Source: Ischnura elegans (lineage: Eukaryota > Arthropoda > Insecta > Odonata > Coenagrionidae). Taken from it: a stretch of DNA of 64,000 nucleotides. Positions 1-12,186 of this stretch are shown piece by piece. Numbering within the stretch: the stretch's first letter is position 1; every line of letters starts with the position of its first letter. The DNA is taken from assembly GCF_921293095.1 (NCBI RefSeq), contig NC_060249.1, positions 81,727,907-81,791,906 on the forward strand. The letters run 5' to 3'. A model generated the notes under the pieces. The model saw nothing but the letters and a program-made list of their open reading frames with translations, did not search any database and was not told the DNA's origin. A program made the position numbers and the translations under genes.

Positions 1-647
1 ATGGAGTACGGTTTTATCCTCAATGATGTTGAAGAATGAACTGCAGAAGAAATAAATTGATTTTCATTAAGCAAGGTAGAAGCCGTTATCATTTAACATG
101 GGAAGAGAGGATTCATTTGAGGGAGTTCACTTAAGACCGGAAAGTATTAATTTATTTCACATTTTTTTTTTTAATTGGACTGGGAATGCGACTTCGTTTA
201 CGGATGTAATTCCATTTATTAACCCTTAGCAAAAGTGTCAACTTCATAGCTCAATATTTGACCTTACAGAATTGGGTAAACATTTCATCTCAGAGTAGTG
301 AAAGTTGTCTAACTTGCTAAATGGCGTATGCATATTATTCGGGATTTTTACCGCTTTAACATTAAAATTTATGGACAGGTGAAAAATCATTGGTGACTTG
401 GAATGAGTGCTATAATTTTGAATTGGCTAGAGATTTAACTTTATCTAGTTATTTATTTGAGTGCCATTGAACATTTTAAATGGGAGTCTTGGTCATAACC
501 AGTCGTCTCGTCGCTCGCATTATTCACCAAAGCTATATTTAAATCAGCGAATAAGTAAGTTACGAATGCAATGGATACGTAAAAAATATCCCTTAATGGT
601 AGTGAAGAAACGTACTGTGACGTATTAAATTAAGTGTCAACAAAAGT
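1..647. other. No recognisable feature
   Basis: AT-rich sequence with no long reading frame, terminal repeat or tandem structure that I can recognise. Confidence 0.5.
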
Positions 648-1076
648 CATCATCATCACTGGTCAACAATCCTAGGATTGGTTTGACGCGGCTCTCCACT
701 CAGTTCTCCTATCAGCTAATCTTTTCACACCTACGTATTTCTTCTCTTTCACATCCTTCATTACTTGATCCATGTATTTTGTTCGAGGTCTTCCTTTTCC
801 ATTCTTGCCTTCCACTTGTCCCTCAACGATTGTCTTCATCAGGCCATCATGTCTCAATATGTGGCCTATAAGGTTGTTCCGCCTTCTTGTTAAGGTTTTC
901 ATGAGGCTTCTCTTCTCTCCTACTCCTCTTAGGACTTCCTCGTTACTAACTCGGTCGATCCATTTGATCTTCATCATTCTTCTGTAGCACCACATTTCGG
1001 AGGCCTCTATCCTTGCTTTCTCCGCTGCGGTCATTGTCCATGCCTCACTTCCGTATAGGAGCATAATCCACATGTA
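648..1076 (-). mobile_element. 3' end of an RTE-like non-LTR retrotransposon
   Basis: A 133-residue open frame (672-1073) carries the tail of a LINE polyprotein. It has the YGSEAWT motif, then ASEMWCYRRMMKI, NEEVL, LIGHILRH and GRPRTKYMDQV, which is the conserved C-terminal block after the reverse transcriptase in RTE-like and related elements. The stop is followed by about 25 bases and a GAT-rich simple tail at the low-coordinate end, as expected for a 3' terminus on the minus strand. The reverse transcriptase and endonuclease are missing, so this is a 5'-truncated copy. The last 75 bp recur in direct orientation at 44156-44231. Assignment to RTE rather than a sister clade is inferred from the tail and motif style. 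Confidence 0.75.
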
Positions 1077-1735
1077 GGCTCTTATGAATTGTTTCTTGAA
1101 TTATAGGTACTTATTGATATCGAGCCATTGATATAATTTATTCTACCAAAAAAATTATTTAAATCCTCCATGTCACCACTGAACGGAATTTACAACTAAA
1201 ATGTTGTTTTTGTCACTCATTTTATATATTTTTAAGGAAATAACACAAAATTATTTTGGTGGAATAGAGTCCTATATTATGGCCATATGCACGCAAGATT
1301 ACAATTTCTTAATATTTTTTCGTGGCTAACAAGAGTAAGTGATTCATTTGAATCCACTATACTTTCCTTAATCTCATAAAGGTTTGACAGTTAACTACGA
1401 GCACCGCTGGGTAGATCGCTACATGGTGAAATAGTACGAAAACTGAATTATTTATCATCTTCTATCACCTTTAACAACCGTTTATAATGCTCTAGATGAA
1501 CTCAAGATTATCAGGGAAACTTTTTCTGCAAGACTTAAAGTATTCAATGTGATGTTATTGTCACTTTCACGTTTTTTTACTAGCCCATTCATCGTTTCAG
1601 CTGTCGCGCCCATTCAACCAGAACTTAAATATCTTTACCCTCGCCTAACAATGTCTTGAACTTGAACTTTCAATTGTTATATTTTTTGTCAAATCTTCTT
1701 CTACAAAAATGGCCTTCACCGCATTTCCGAGTGGT
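1077..1735. other. No recognisable feature
   Basis: AT-rich stretch between the LINE end and the TIR element. I see no coding signal. Confidence 0.5.
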
Positions 1736-2219
1736 TTCTCAGGCAAAAAAATCTGTGCTGTGACTGCACTAAATCTGCACTGTAACTGGACTAAACTTTG
1801 CGTTTAGTACAGTCACAGTACACTCTTCTGTACTAGACTGTACTATGGCAGCTAGAATTTGAGAAGAACTGTACTGTAACAGTGCTGGATCACTGTGCTT
1901 GAACTGTGCTAGAGCTCAGACTGCACTGTGAATGGGCTGGGTAACATGACTGGAACTGTACTATAGCTCAAACTGGACTGTGACAGGGCTAGAAAACATG
2001 ACTGGAGGTGTACTGTGGCAAAAAGTGGACTGTGACTGGGCTGGGTAACTGGACTGGAACTGTACTATAGCTCAAACTGGACTGTGAAAGGGCTAGAAAA
2101 CATGACTGGAAGTGTACTGTGGCTAAAAGTGGACTGTTACTGGGCTGGGTAACTGCACTGGAACTGTACTATGGCTCAAACTGCACTCTGACAGGGCTGG
2201 ACTTAAACTAGTCATTGAC

Positions 2220-2277
2220 GGGAGAAAGTATTTCCTATATTAATATAGGAATATTAATATAGGAAATACTTTCTCCC
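2220..2277. repeat. 58-bp near-perfect palindrome
   Basis: GGGAGAAAGTATTTCC at the left is matched by GGAAATACTTTCTCCC at the right, with an AT-rich TATTAATATA centre. It interrupts the satellite and could form a hairpin. Confidence 0.85.
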
Positions 2278-2296
2278 ATCATTGTGCACAACACAA

Positions 2297-2415
2297 CCCC
2301 TATGAAAAAATTGTATAAACCTGTTTCAAAATTTTATACAATCTTATACATTGCCATGGCAATTGTATAAATTGTATAAAATTTTGAAACAGGTTTATAC
2401 AATTTTTTCATGGGG
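2297..2415. repeat. 119-bp foldback MITE-like hairpin
   Basis: Arms of about 45 bp begin CCCCTATGAAAAAATTG and end CAATTTTTTCATGGGG. They share AAACCTGTTTCAAAATTTTA and its reverse complement around a short GCCATGGCAA centre. It lies within the satellite array; no clear target duplication was found. Confidence 0.85.
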
Positions 2416-3491
2416 GAAGTTGTACTGTAACAATGCTGCATCACAGGGTTAGAACTGTACTGCAGATCAAACTGAGCCATAATACTGCTAGAGGTGTACT
2501 GCGGCACAAACTGCAATGAAACATCTCTAACATAGGATTGAATTGTAGCCTACCTAAAATATTTCTATCCATACTAATTGGTTCCTACCCTGAACTTCAA
2601 ATGGCCTTACACTTTGAGGATAAGCAATATAATTTAGCTTTTCTACATTTTTTCTCGTTAATGGTAGAAGGCAGAAAAACGGGGGTCCACAGCAGGACAC
2701 GTGTCTATGTGCCGCTCCCGTATAACCTCAGTTTTAGTGGCTAAATCATTGATTAACTGACGCTGCTTATGTCAGTAACGTCCGTGAATGTTCCCGCTGC
2801 CGCCTACTGTGAAAATATTCAAGATCCAACCAATTTTGGCTTTTTTGTGGCGTTTTTAGTGTTTGCCTCAATCTAGCCGCTGCCGAGAAATTTCAAAGTC
2901 CCACCAATCTTAGGGGGTGGCTTTGCCCACCTTGTGATTCTATGCGCTTCTAGTGCCATTTATTCTACTGCTCCTGTGAAAGTTTCGTTTCCCTACGTGC
3001 ATTTTTCTTTCAATTACAAGTGTCTTAAGTTTTCAGTTATACCGAGTTGGTTTTTGTGTTATAATTCCCTGTGTTATTGAAAATCCGTCCTGATTGAGGT
3101 TAATCAGTGTTTCGGAGTTACTTTTCCTTTATATTTCACCCCTTCAGTGACATTCTATTCCTTATTTTTGGTTATTTTTGAAGTTTTGTGTTTCACGCTT
3201 GAATATGTGACGAGTTGTCGATCGTGTTCCAATAATACGTTATTATTTCACATCAGTGCATTTCCAAGTGTTTATATCCAGTGTAGAATATCAATATTAT
3301 CTAATTATACCATTCTGTGTGCCTTTTATCTCGAAAAGTGAAAATCTGGGGATATTTTTTTATGTTTTTCGTAGTGAAGGCGATCGTCCTTTGTTTTTGT
3401 CGACTGGTGTCTCCTTATAACCTCCCTTTAGAACCCAAAAATTGTGTTCCGGATCGGATTGTCAAGGTCCTGGTGTTATTCCGAACGTTCT

Positions 3492-3691
3492 ATGTTTATT
3501 AGGAGGCCGACAAATCATTTTTCAAATTTTAGTGATTTTGGAGTTGAACTTGCTGCTGTGGACCTCCGTCCTCACTACTCAGAACCCGCGAATCGACTCC
3601 CGTCCGACCCCGTTGCTGGTGACTTGTTTTTGCTCACCATAGCGTACCAGATTGAAGGACACTACCTCACTCCACGCACGACAGTGCACCG
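3492..3691 (+). CDS. Exon-like open segment in TIR element 1 (putative first coding exon)
   Basis: From an ATG at 3492 the frame runs 66 codons and ends at CACCG/GTGAGC, a good splice-donor match with GT at 3692-3693. The frame closes only two bases into the presumed intron. The segment is less AT-rich than its surroundings and reads as ordinary protein (ELAAVDLRPHYSEPANR and similar), with no domain I recognise. About 700 bp of unique sequence upstream could be a promoter and 5' UTR. It may be a captured host gene fragment or part of the element's own gene. I found no acceptor or second exon, so coding status is uncertain. Confidence 0.3.
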
Positions 3692-3975
3692 GTGAGCTAA
3701 AGACGGTGTAGGCAGGTGAGAGACACTGCAGGCCCGTAGGCCAACAGAGGATGATACGTTAAAGTCCCACTCGGCCACTTTACGGAAAACCTCCGCGAAA
3801 TGTAACACCATGAATTTATGTAAAATGAAACACCATGTAAAATTCACCATGTATTATTGAATTTCATTGTAAGATATTACATTTTATATTAAATGATTTT
3901 ATATCTGAATTGGCTTTCATGTCATTTGTATCCAATATCAAAACAGGGTTTAGATCATTCCCTTTTCCAGCTAGT

Positions 3976-4200
3976 TTTTTGGGTCTTCTTCAGAGTTTAT
4001 CCATGGCTTTGGATGAAATTTAGTCAAACTTCCAGTCAGCTTCTTTGTGTTCATTGAAGTGTCAAAGAGGATTCGGTTGGACATAAATATCAGTCTGGCC
4101 AAATCTGCATCGCTACTTCAGTGGATGTGATGAAGCCAGCTGGAATGTTGGTGATTTTTCATAGAGCCATGGATAAAACGGAAGAAGACCCAAAGAAATC
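3976..4200. repeat. Foldback of about 220 bp
   Basis: TTGGGTCTTCTTC and GTTTATCCATGGCT (3978-4015) are matched in reverse by AGCCATGGATAAAAC and GAAGAAGACCCAA (4166-4196). This is another small hairpin element nested in TIR element 1. Confidence 0.7.
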
Positions 4201-4405
4201 ACTTAGACTGTACTGTGGTGACTGCACTCTGACTGTGCTGAGGCGACTGCACTCTGACCGTGCTATGGCCACTGCACTCTGACTGTGCTGTGGCCACTGC
4301 ACTCTGACCGTGCTATGGCCACTGCACTCTGACTGTGCTGTGACCACTGCACTCTGACTGTGGTTTGGTAACTGTACTTTACTGTACTATGGCAACTGTG
4401 CTGTA
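4200..4405. repeat. Tandem array, right arm of TIR element 1
   Basis: About five units of roughly 30 bp read CTGTGCTGTGGCCACTGCACTCTGAC with small changes. They share words with the left arm, which identifies both as parts of one element. Confidence 0.8.
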
Positions 4406-4510
4406 TTGTTTCAATTAAGTGCAGTCTTAAGTGCATTCCCAGTCCAGATATTAAGTGCAGTTAGAGTATAGCTTTAGCTTATTTAGAGTACAGATTTTTT
4501 TGCCTGAGTT

Positions 4511-6440
4511 ATTTTTTTATAATGGTTTCACAGCTTTAATGAGATTTTCAATTGCAATTTCAGTCTAATGGCTATCCAAAATCCACTCTTTACCAACTTC
4601 ATTGTTATTCTTGAAAGAAATTGCATTTTAATGGTTATTTGCAACCTTTTTCTGAGACGAATCACTTTTCTTCAACTTCTTCCAATTTTTTCCTACCTTT
4701 TATTTACTTATTCTTCATCATCTTCATCTTGATGAATGAAACCAGCTATCCTTCTTCACCTATTGGTCCCCTAAAATACTTTATTTGCTTTAATTAATTG
4801 CAAATAATAACAATTTTGCAATTTAATCTTAAGCTTTTCTTAAGGCTTTGAAATTTTTTCTTTATCATGATTTGGATTTAAACAACTTATACGCATATTT
4901 CATCAAAGGTCTGAAACTAAAATTATATCCAGGAAGATGTCACTGGTCGCCTTCTTCTCTTATCTATTCACCATTTTAATGCCATTTGTCCTAAAATATA
5001 TACTGACTGTCTCTCCACAAATCTTGTACTATTTCATTCCTCTCGTAGGTACTGTATAAAAGATCTTCATAAGCGAATCGACCTTTCCTCCTATATGATT
5101 TATTAACGTTTAACCGCAGTTATTTCACTCATAAATAAAATGAAACCCGTGAGATTCCAATTTTGAAACATTTTTACCAATAACATATACACTAATAATA
5201 ATCCCAGGCATATTTACTCCACATACTTGAGACAAGTTGGAGGGCATGCGTTCTGATGTAGGCACATATGTTCTGGAGAATAATATAGATATTCGGAAAT
5301 GTAGAATTTGATCATTATTTTTTTGGAACTAAAATTGATTTAAAGAGAAATATTACTGACAATAACTCCTTTTTCTTCCTCGTTGACTTTGAATTTCTAC
5401 CGTAAAAGCAAAATACCAACCACTAACAATCGCAGTCATCTTGCGCGATTTTTGTTCATATTTTTAGTTGTAATTAGAATATTAACTCTATATCGTATTA
5501 TACTTGTGCGTATGAAAAATATTATTTAAAAATGCTCAGTGATGCTAAATATTAGTAAAATATATCTACATTTTATCATTATAATTAAGTACCTTCTATT
5601 ATTTGATGACTGGGCGATGAATAGTGGAAAATAGCCGGAAAAATATTTTTTTAAATTAAATTTCATGACTTTTAACGTTTTTTAATTTAGCCAAACCTTT
5701 TTTTATTTTGAATTTAAAGTGAACAAATAACTATATTTTCTGGTCTTTCTCAAATTTTAAACGATTTTCTTTGCCGTTTGCGAAGTTAAATTTTTACTGC
5801 GAAGTACGCAATACTTTTATAGCTCTTGGAACTTACCGCACTGAAAAATGTTTTAAAGAAAATCTGGTGGGGGCATTATTAATTAAACGGAGTGGTGATT
5901 ACCTGATTTAAAATGGATCGTTGTTAAAAATCAATGATTTATTGCACCACACCATATTCGATCTCTAACGAAAAAAAAATTGAAAATTTCTTTGAAAGAT
6001 TTCGAGGAAATCACTGTAGTGGACTTCAATGCCTGGAAGTGAAAAGTTTTCAATTCTAAGGGCGTAATGTAGGACGAGTGGTCCTCTGGCGTGAGTGAGT
6101 TGGTTATTTTCACAGAAAATCTACGCAACGGTGAATGAAAAGCACAAAAACGAAGAATGGTTAATTTTTTTCAAGTACTCCAGCACTTGGTTACATTTAC
6201 CGAAGCACTACCGTTTCATTCCATCCTTTTTCAGGGTTTGAATTCCAATCGCGTTAATTAGCGGCCAGCTTCATAATGAGGATACCTGGAGCATCGTAGG
6301 GCGAGAATGGATGCTTCTAAAGGAACCCTTTGGACCCTGCTAGTGATGGAATCCTTGGTGAAGAGTCACGTTCATTGAAGGTATGTAGTACGTTACTATG
6401 TTTAAAGTTTCTCCAACGAAGAATGTACCCTACTAAGGGC
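4511..6440. other. No recognisable feature
   Basis: Roughly 1.9 kb of AT-rich DNA. The short open frames show no domain. Nothing here is supported as a gene or repeat. Confidence 0.5.
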
Positions 6441-6695
6441 AGACCCAGGATTTTTTCTGGGGGGCCATCGGGGTCGGACAGGCAAACGGTCTTCTCATAT
6501 TCGGGATTAAAAACTAAATGCGACAATTACTCTACGTATTATACTCTTCATTTTAATATAAAAGTTATTAGTATGTAATATTAATAACTTTTATATTAAA
6601 ATATAAAATTTATTAATACGTACTTGTTTAAAAAATGTCAATTTTTCAAGCGACTGGAGGGCACGTGCCCCCGAGCCCCCCCAGATGTGCTGGTT
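6441..6695. repeat. MITE-like repeat with C-rich/G-rich ends
   Basis: It starts GCAGACCCAGGATTTTTTC, ends in GGGCACGTGCCCCCGAGCC, and has a 55-bp AT-rich palindrome at 6548-6603. The words GGCAAACGGTCTTCTCA and ATTCGGGATT recur with changes in the copy at 38983-40035, showing a dispersed family. The ends resemble hAT-type MITEs, but no clean 8-bp duplication was found. Confidence 0.5.
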
Positions 6696-9346
6696 TTATA
6701 TGAGCCATAAAATCCAAATTGGGTTTATAAAAAGAGGTCATGAAAGTGCAATATTTTCGAACAGTAGGGCGTCTATTCAAAAGAAGATTTTTATTCCAAT
6801 CTTTTCTTCGACTTCTATTTGTTGAATGATATTAAAATGAGTTGCATTCAAAGTCTTAGATTCGCACATTATCTGAGGTAACTTCCACGTGGTATGTGAT
6901 AGTTACCTCCAACCGAATGATTGTGACGTTTTTGCAGCGCTAATATGTTGGAAAAACGGACCCAGGACTGTAAAGTGGTCCGAATATCTTGATCTACGAT
7001 TTTCCACTCCCGGTGTAGAGAAGTTTTTTTTCGCGATAATTAGTGCGAATTTCCTTTAAGTTGATGTGGGAGGTTTGGAAAACCGCGACTATAGAGGCGT
7101 CGTCGTCGTTGATAGGCAATCGTTAAAATAAAAAGTTGCCATTGCCGCATATTTGATCCTTCTAGTCCCTCTGCGAAACAAGTGGAAAAATGAACATCCA
7201 CCTTCAAGGTAAACGCCGGGAAAAACTAAAATTATATTATGTATCTTATGATTTGTCACTAATTATTTGTTGTTGTTAACATTTCTTCCTTAATTTACAT
7301 ATAATCTATTATTGAAAAAAAGTTTGAATTCCTCAGATTCAATTAATATGGTCGTAGAAGAGAATCTGATCGGCATGAGCGCAGGGTTTATTGAATTTAT
7401 ACTTTATTGAAAAACTGTCGATGGCATTTCCACTTGTGTGCTCAAAAAGGCGCATCATACAAAGCTATTTTGTGCGTCAACAATAGCCGCCAAGGTGGCC
7501 ACGGCAGTGTATGGCCAACAATACTCTTGCTGCCTTGGTGATGAAAACGCGCGAAGGACTTGACTCGTAATTATGTGATTTTATGTGATTGGTGGATCAA
7601 ATGCAGCAAAGCATTTCTTTAAAACGTCAAAAGGGATTCGGTTAAATATAGCCCCTCGTTTCGTTACTCATTGTTTCAGAATACTGAAGCACGAAACTCT
7701 TAATTTTTTCTATTAATATATATTTATGTAAAAAGCTCAAGAGTGAGTACAAACAAGGACAAATTTTGGCTTTTCCGGGTGCATTTAAGAGGCGAAATCC
7801 TGAATCACGTGTTTACTATGATTTGATGGATTTAACAATGGCAGTGGTTTTCATGTATTCATTTTGGCTGGAAATTTTGTTTTCTTCAGATCACATTTAA
7901 GGATCACAAAGATGTAGATGCATCAGAATTTGAATACAATCTATTCAAAAGTATTTCACGGCCTGACATTTTCTCTTCAATACCGAATCTTCATTTTGGG
8001 TTTCAATCAGTGCTTAATTTCGGCCGGAACGGCGTTTTTAAGGGAACATAGGGTTTTGTAAAAAAAATATCATCGCTCTTTTTATATTTGGTAAAAAATG
8101 ATTCATCATTGTAACTTTGACTACAGTTTTTTTTTAATTGGAAGTTTTGGGTAGGGGGCCTATATTAGAAAATAGTGTGGATTAAATGTGTTTCTATGCG
8201 TTCCAGTACCAAAATTTTTAGATATTATGCACTGATGTCAATGTTGGCTTCAGCTTATGGATACTACTTGTCCAATGTCAGCGTCCTTTTATGTATCAAC
8301 TCTCGAGGAAACCAAAGTTGCCGGTTTAAATGCTGGAGCCTCCAGAAAATTATTTCAGAATTTTTTGAAAAATTTTGGTAGGCGAAAAGCTGCCCTTATC
8401 TACTCGACTTCACTGGTAAGAGGCAGCATTTGAATCAGAAGGCATTGATGGGGAAGATTCAGAGGATCGTTCGGTATCACTTCATTAGACTTATATCAGG
8501 TCATTACTGAAGCTATGACATTATTTTAGTTGTCATGGGTACATTTGAAAGATATCACACAAATTTGATACGAGAATTAAAGTGGAGATTTAAGGTGCCT
8601 ATTATATCATTTGAAGCACCATATTTAATTTGAGTAGTGCTGTTAAATGGTTAACCTGCCGCCAGCTTTTTAAAGTAATAAAAATGAAGTTGAATTGCCG
8701 CTATAAGTAGTTATCATTTTTATTTAAAAGGTGACACCAGGTTTAAGGTATGATCATGAATCTATTAAATTTAAGTCATCAACAATTGTAATGGCAGATA
8801 CTTTTTGGAACTCCATTATAACAGAAAAGTATTAATGTTGCATATTGAGTGGAATTTGCAAAGTTTCTTTTCTGTTTTTTGACTACAATTAATTTCTTAC
8901 CACTCCCGACTGCTTCCCATGCATTGAGAAAACTGTGGAATGGGGAGCGGAGGGGAAGAACAAGGGGTGAAAAGGAAGAGTCGTCATTGCATTTGAAATC
9001 TTGAGTCAAAAAAAGTGCAGGTGATACAACTTCAACAAGGTGATACAACTGGTGTTTAAGAATAATGAATGTATTACCTTCAATGCGACTTTCTAATTTA
9101 ATGACTACGACTCATTACACACAGATATGTCATGGTTTATCTTTCTATACCTCTTTATAAAGGTGTATTGCACTACGGGGCGCATATAATTAGTCAGTTT
9201 TGCCAACCCATCGCAGCCAGTGTGTTGAGAAATATCGGTCTTTTTTTTCAAGGCAATTTTTCTGAGACCATCTCAAATGTTATATTAATAACTATTTACC
9301 ATTACGCCCGAATGTTGTAAATTTTTCCCTGTATGCTCAGTAATAG
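6696..9346. other. No recognisable feature
   Basis: About 2.6 kb of mostly AT-rich sequence without terminal repeats, arrays or protein motifs I can identify. Confidence 0.5.
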
Positions 9347-9550
9347 TTAACCTATTGTGCTTAAAGAAGATAATTTTTAAACAATGTATTTTGTTTTAGT
9401 TATAAGCGTTTATTTAACAGTGTTCCATTTTTGGAACGCTAGGCAAATCCACTACCATTATGCATGCATTCAGGCACTCTGAAATATTCACTTTAATTTT
9501 GAATCAAATAAGCAATTAGATTTGGAACAGTTAATAATCTTCCCGGTTCA

Positions 9551-11440
9551 TTGCTGCACGCTTCTGCTCATCTCACTCATGGTTCTTATGATGAGAACTT
9601 TGACCATGCTGACCTTTTGCTGATACCGGATAGTGATACTACTGAAAATTATGGTGTATCAGTTTCTGATTCGCCTCAGCCTCTTCTTGAGCAAAGGGAA
9701 AAGGTAACCAAATTTGTGCGCAACAGGAATGCAGCTAGGACTAAAGGTTAGGGGGGTTTAGGTGCAATTAATTCTGGGGGGTATGGAATACGGGAGGCTC
9801 GGGTGCCCTCCCCGAGAAAATTTTTATGATAAATTGTTAAAAATTGTGAGTTTTACAGCTTTTGAGGGATATTTTATTAATCCTTGCACTATTTTACAAG
9901 TAATTATTATCCAATTAAGTAAAATGGATTGAATTTAAAAATTTCTCTGAGTTCTGGGGGATTTTATCCCCTAAAACCCCCTCCCCCCCTCGCTGCACCA
10001 ATGGTGCGCAAATAGAAGAAAGCCGATCTGACTGCCCAGCACACAGTTGGAGGTAGAGTTTCGGAAGAAAAAATCACAAAAGTGAAAACCCCTTCTGAAT
10101 ATTTAGGACTCTATGTTGATATTGAAGTGATTGATATGATTGTCAAATATTCCAATTTATATGCTGCAAGTAAGGGCGTAAACCTTGAACTGACTGTCGG
10201 TGAGTGTCATTTTCTGGGAATAATTTTCCTGAGTGGGTATAAATTCTGGTGTGGTGGAATCTCTGTTCCGAGACGGCATATGTTTTGGAAGTAAAGACTA
10301 AATTCGCATAATTCTCTAGTTAGTGGTGCAATGAGACGTGATTGATTTGAAACAATATTTTCAAATTTGCATGTTGCTGACAATTCTAGCTTGAACCTCA
10401 TGGACAAGTTTTCCAAGCTGCGACCTCTCATTGAGCAACTGAATGACAAATGTATGAAATTTGTACCAAATGAAATATACTTCAGCTTTGATTAGGCCAT
10501 GATTCCCTATTTTGGTCGTCACGGGTGCAAACAGTTCATTCAGGATAAGCCTATTCGGTTTGGGTATATATTCTGGTGTGGTTCAACGCGTCTAGGCTAC
10601 ATTTGTTAGTTTCAGCCCTATCAAGGAGAAAACCCGAACACTCAATACCAATAATATGGTGTAGGTGCTTCAGTTGTTTTGCAATTTACTGAGGCACTCA
10701 CAATGCAGCATCCTGATAAATACCATTTTGTGTTCGACTACTTTTTCAAAAGCATTGCACTCCTTGATAAACTTCATTCAATGGGACACCAAGCAACAGG
10801 CACAGCAAGAAAAGATCGCATAGACAAACCTCCTTTAATATCTGATGCTACCCTAAAGAAAAAAGATAGGGTCACATTTGATTACCGAATTGATGGAAAG
10901 GACAATATTATTTGTAGATGGAATGATAGCAGTGTTGTGACTGTTGCATCTTGTGGTGCTGGTGTCAATCCTTTGCAACAGTTGTCAGTCGTTATTCTCA
11001 AAAGCAGAAAAAAAGATAAAAGTTTATAAGCCAAATTAAATCAAGGTCTATAATCAGTATATGGGAGTAGTGGATGGAGCTGATGAAAATATTTACAAGT
11101 AACAAGCATCAATCCGTGGAAAGAAATGATACTCAAGCCTTCCATTATTCTGCTTTGCGCTGGCTTTACAAAATGCTTGGCAATTGCATAAAATAAACGA
11201 TGTGAAGCCAATGGATTTTCTTGAATTCTGTGGTGAACCATGTGGTCTGTCACTATATAGAGACATATGGTAATACTGCTGAGCCTGGTGGGAAAGGGAG
11301 ACCATCTATGAATCGTAAGCTATACTCACATCATGACGGCATGAATCATACGATTGTAAAGCAAGGAAAGCAAACTTGCTGTGTCCAATGTCACAAAAAT
11401 AACACTTTTCAATGTAAAGAATGCAATTTATAATTGCATA
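9551..11440 (+). pseudogene. piggyBac-like transposase pseudogene
   Basis: Open fragments in order along the plus strand match a DDE_Tnp_1_7 transposase. An acidic N-terminus (9551-9749) is followed by TPSEYLGLYVDIEVIDMIV and NLYAASKG...FLGIIFLSGY (10082-10290). Next come a frameshifted MDKFSKLRPLIEQLN block with [17 protein letters not shown] sequence carrying a stop (about 10390-10560). A 116-residue segment follows with YHFVFDYFF (10679-11029). The C-terminus ends in a cysteine-rich zinc-binding tail, CCVQCHKNNTFQCKEC (11390-11430). Several stops and frameshifts rule out a working enzyme. Confidence 0.75.
9752..10003. repeat. Possible MITE within the piggyBac-like transposase
   Basis: Non-coding, G-rich at one end (GGGGGGTTTAGGTGCA) and C-rich at the other (CCCCCCCTCGCTGCACC), this interval separates two parts of the transposase frame. 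GGTGCA and TGCACC could be the inverted ends. No secure duplication was found. Confidence 0.35.
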
Positions 11441-11697
11441 TGAAGTGTTCACCTGGATATTACTCTTAATAGTTAGTTAATAACTGTCTGAAAAAAATGT
11501 TTTGCCAGTTACCATTGAGTTCCTTATTGTAGTGGATTAGCCTAGTGTTCCATTTTTGGAACGCCTCGTAATTAATAATTGGCAAGAGATAAATTGTTTT
11601 TTCTTTCGGATATTGTTTTCATACATATTTTTATCTACAATTTGTAAAAATCAGGTTAAAATTCACATTCTTCAAACCCCTGGCATAAATGGGTTAA

Positions 11698-12186
11698 AAG
11701 ACTTGCACAAAACTTTCATTCCACAGGAACACAAATTGTCCTATTCAGATATGATATCAGAAAGGGGATTTGAGTCAATTCTAATGCTATAATTAAGAAA
11801 AGAAGAAAAAGGACCAATAGGGGTGTTCTCTGTCCATACCGTTAAAGTGCATAAAAAGTGAGTTCAAACCTTTTTTAACCCTCTGAAAATTGCAGAAGTT
11901 ATTCAAAGTAATATTTTATATCCTCAATTATTTTTTTACTTTCCAAATAATGTTTATTTTGCAGTGATAATTTCGAAAAACATGGATAAACTCCCCTGCA
12001 AGGTAGACAACTTGAGAATCATTGAAGCCAGATATGCTATATGTTTGAGTCAAATATTGAGCGACCAAGCTGATATTTTTCCAGTTTATTCATCATTGAA
12101 ATTTCTTCCAAAAATCAATTGTTATTCATAAACTTCATGAAATACATTAATAATGAAAGAAATGAAAATTTTAAGGTGATAAATTC
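11698..12186. other. No recognisable feature
   Basis: Short AT-rich spacer between the two piggyBac-like elements. Confidence 0.5.

Larger units (their letters stand above)
1757..2520. repeat. Degenerate minisatellite, left arm of TIR element 1
   Basis: Repeats of roughly 50 bp made from CTGTACTGTGGC, AAACTGGACTGTGAC and GGGCTGGGTAACTGGACTGG are best preserved from about 1920 to 2215. The array resumes at about 2416 after two palindromic insertions and ends near 2520. Related words form the opposite arm at 4200-4400. Confidence 0.75.
1738..4508. mobile_element. TIR element 1, non-autonomous, with satellite arms
   Basis: A perfect 19-bp inverted repeat, CTCAGGCAAAAAAATCTGT, lies at 1738-1756 and in reverse at 4490-4508. 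The flanking bases are TT on both sides, a possible 2-bp duplication. Inside each end is an array of words such as ACTGTACTGTGGC and CACTGCACTCTGAC. The 2220-4200 core holds two hairpin MITE-like palindromes, an exon-like open frame and a further foldback. No transposase was seen. The superfamily is not assigned; foldback-like architecture is the closest description. Confidence 0.7.
9351..11693 (+). mobile_element. piggyBac-like DNA transposon 1, decayed
   Basis: The transposase relict is bracketed by TTAA at 9347-9350 and 11694-11697. The element would start CCTATT and end AATGGG, a weak but piggyBac-like inverted terminus. The quasi-palindromic word GTTCCATTTTTGGAAC lies near both ends (about 9421 and 11549), suggesting subterminal repeats. 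The length of about 2.3 kb, including one probable MITE, suits the superfamily. The ends are inferred; the transposase assignment is firmer. Confidence 0.55.

Noticed and set aside
4159..4347. 62-codon minus-strand open frame rich in SECSGHSTVRVQWPQ-like repeats
   Set aside because: It is the translation of the tandem satellite at 4200-4400, not a protein.
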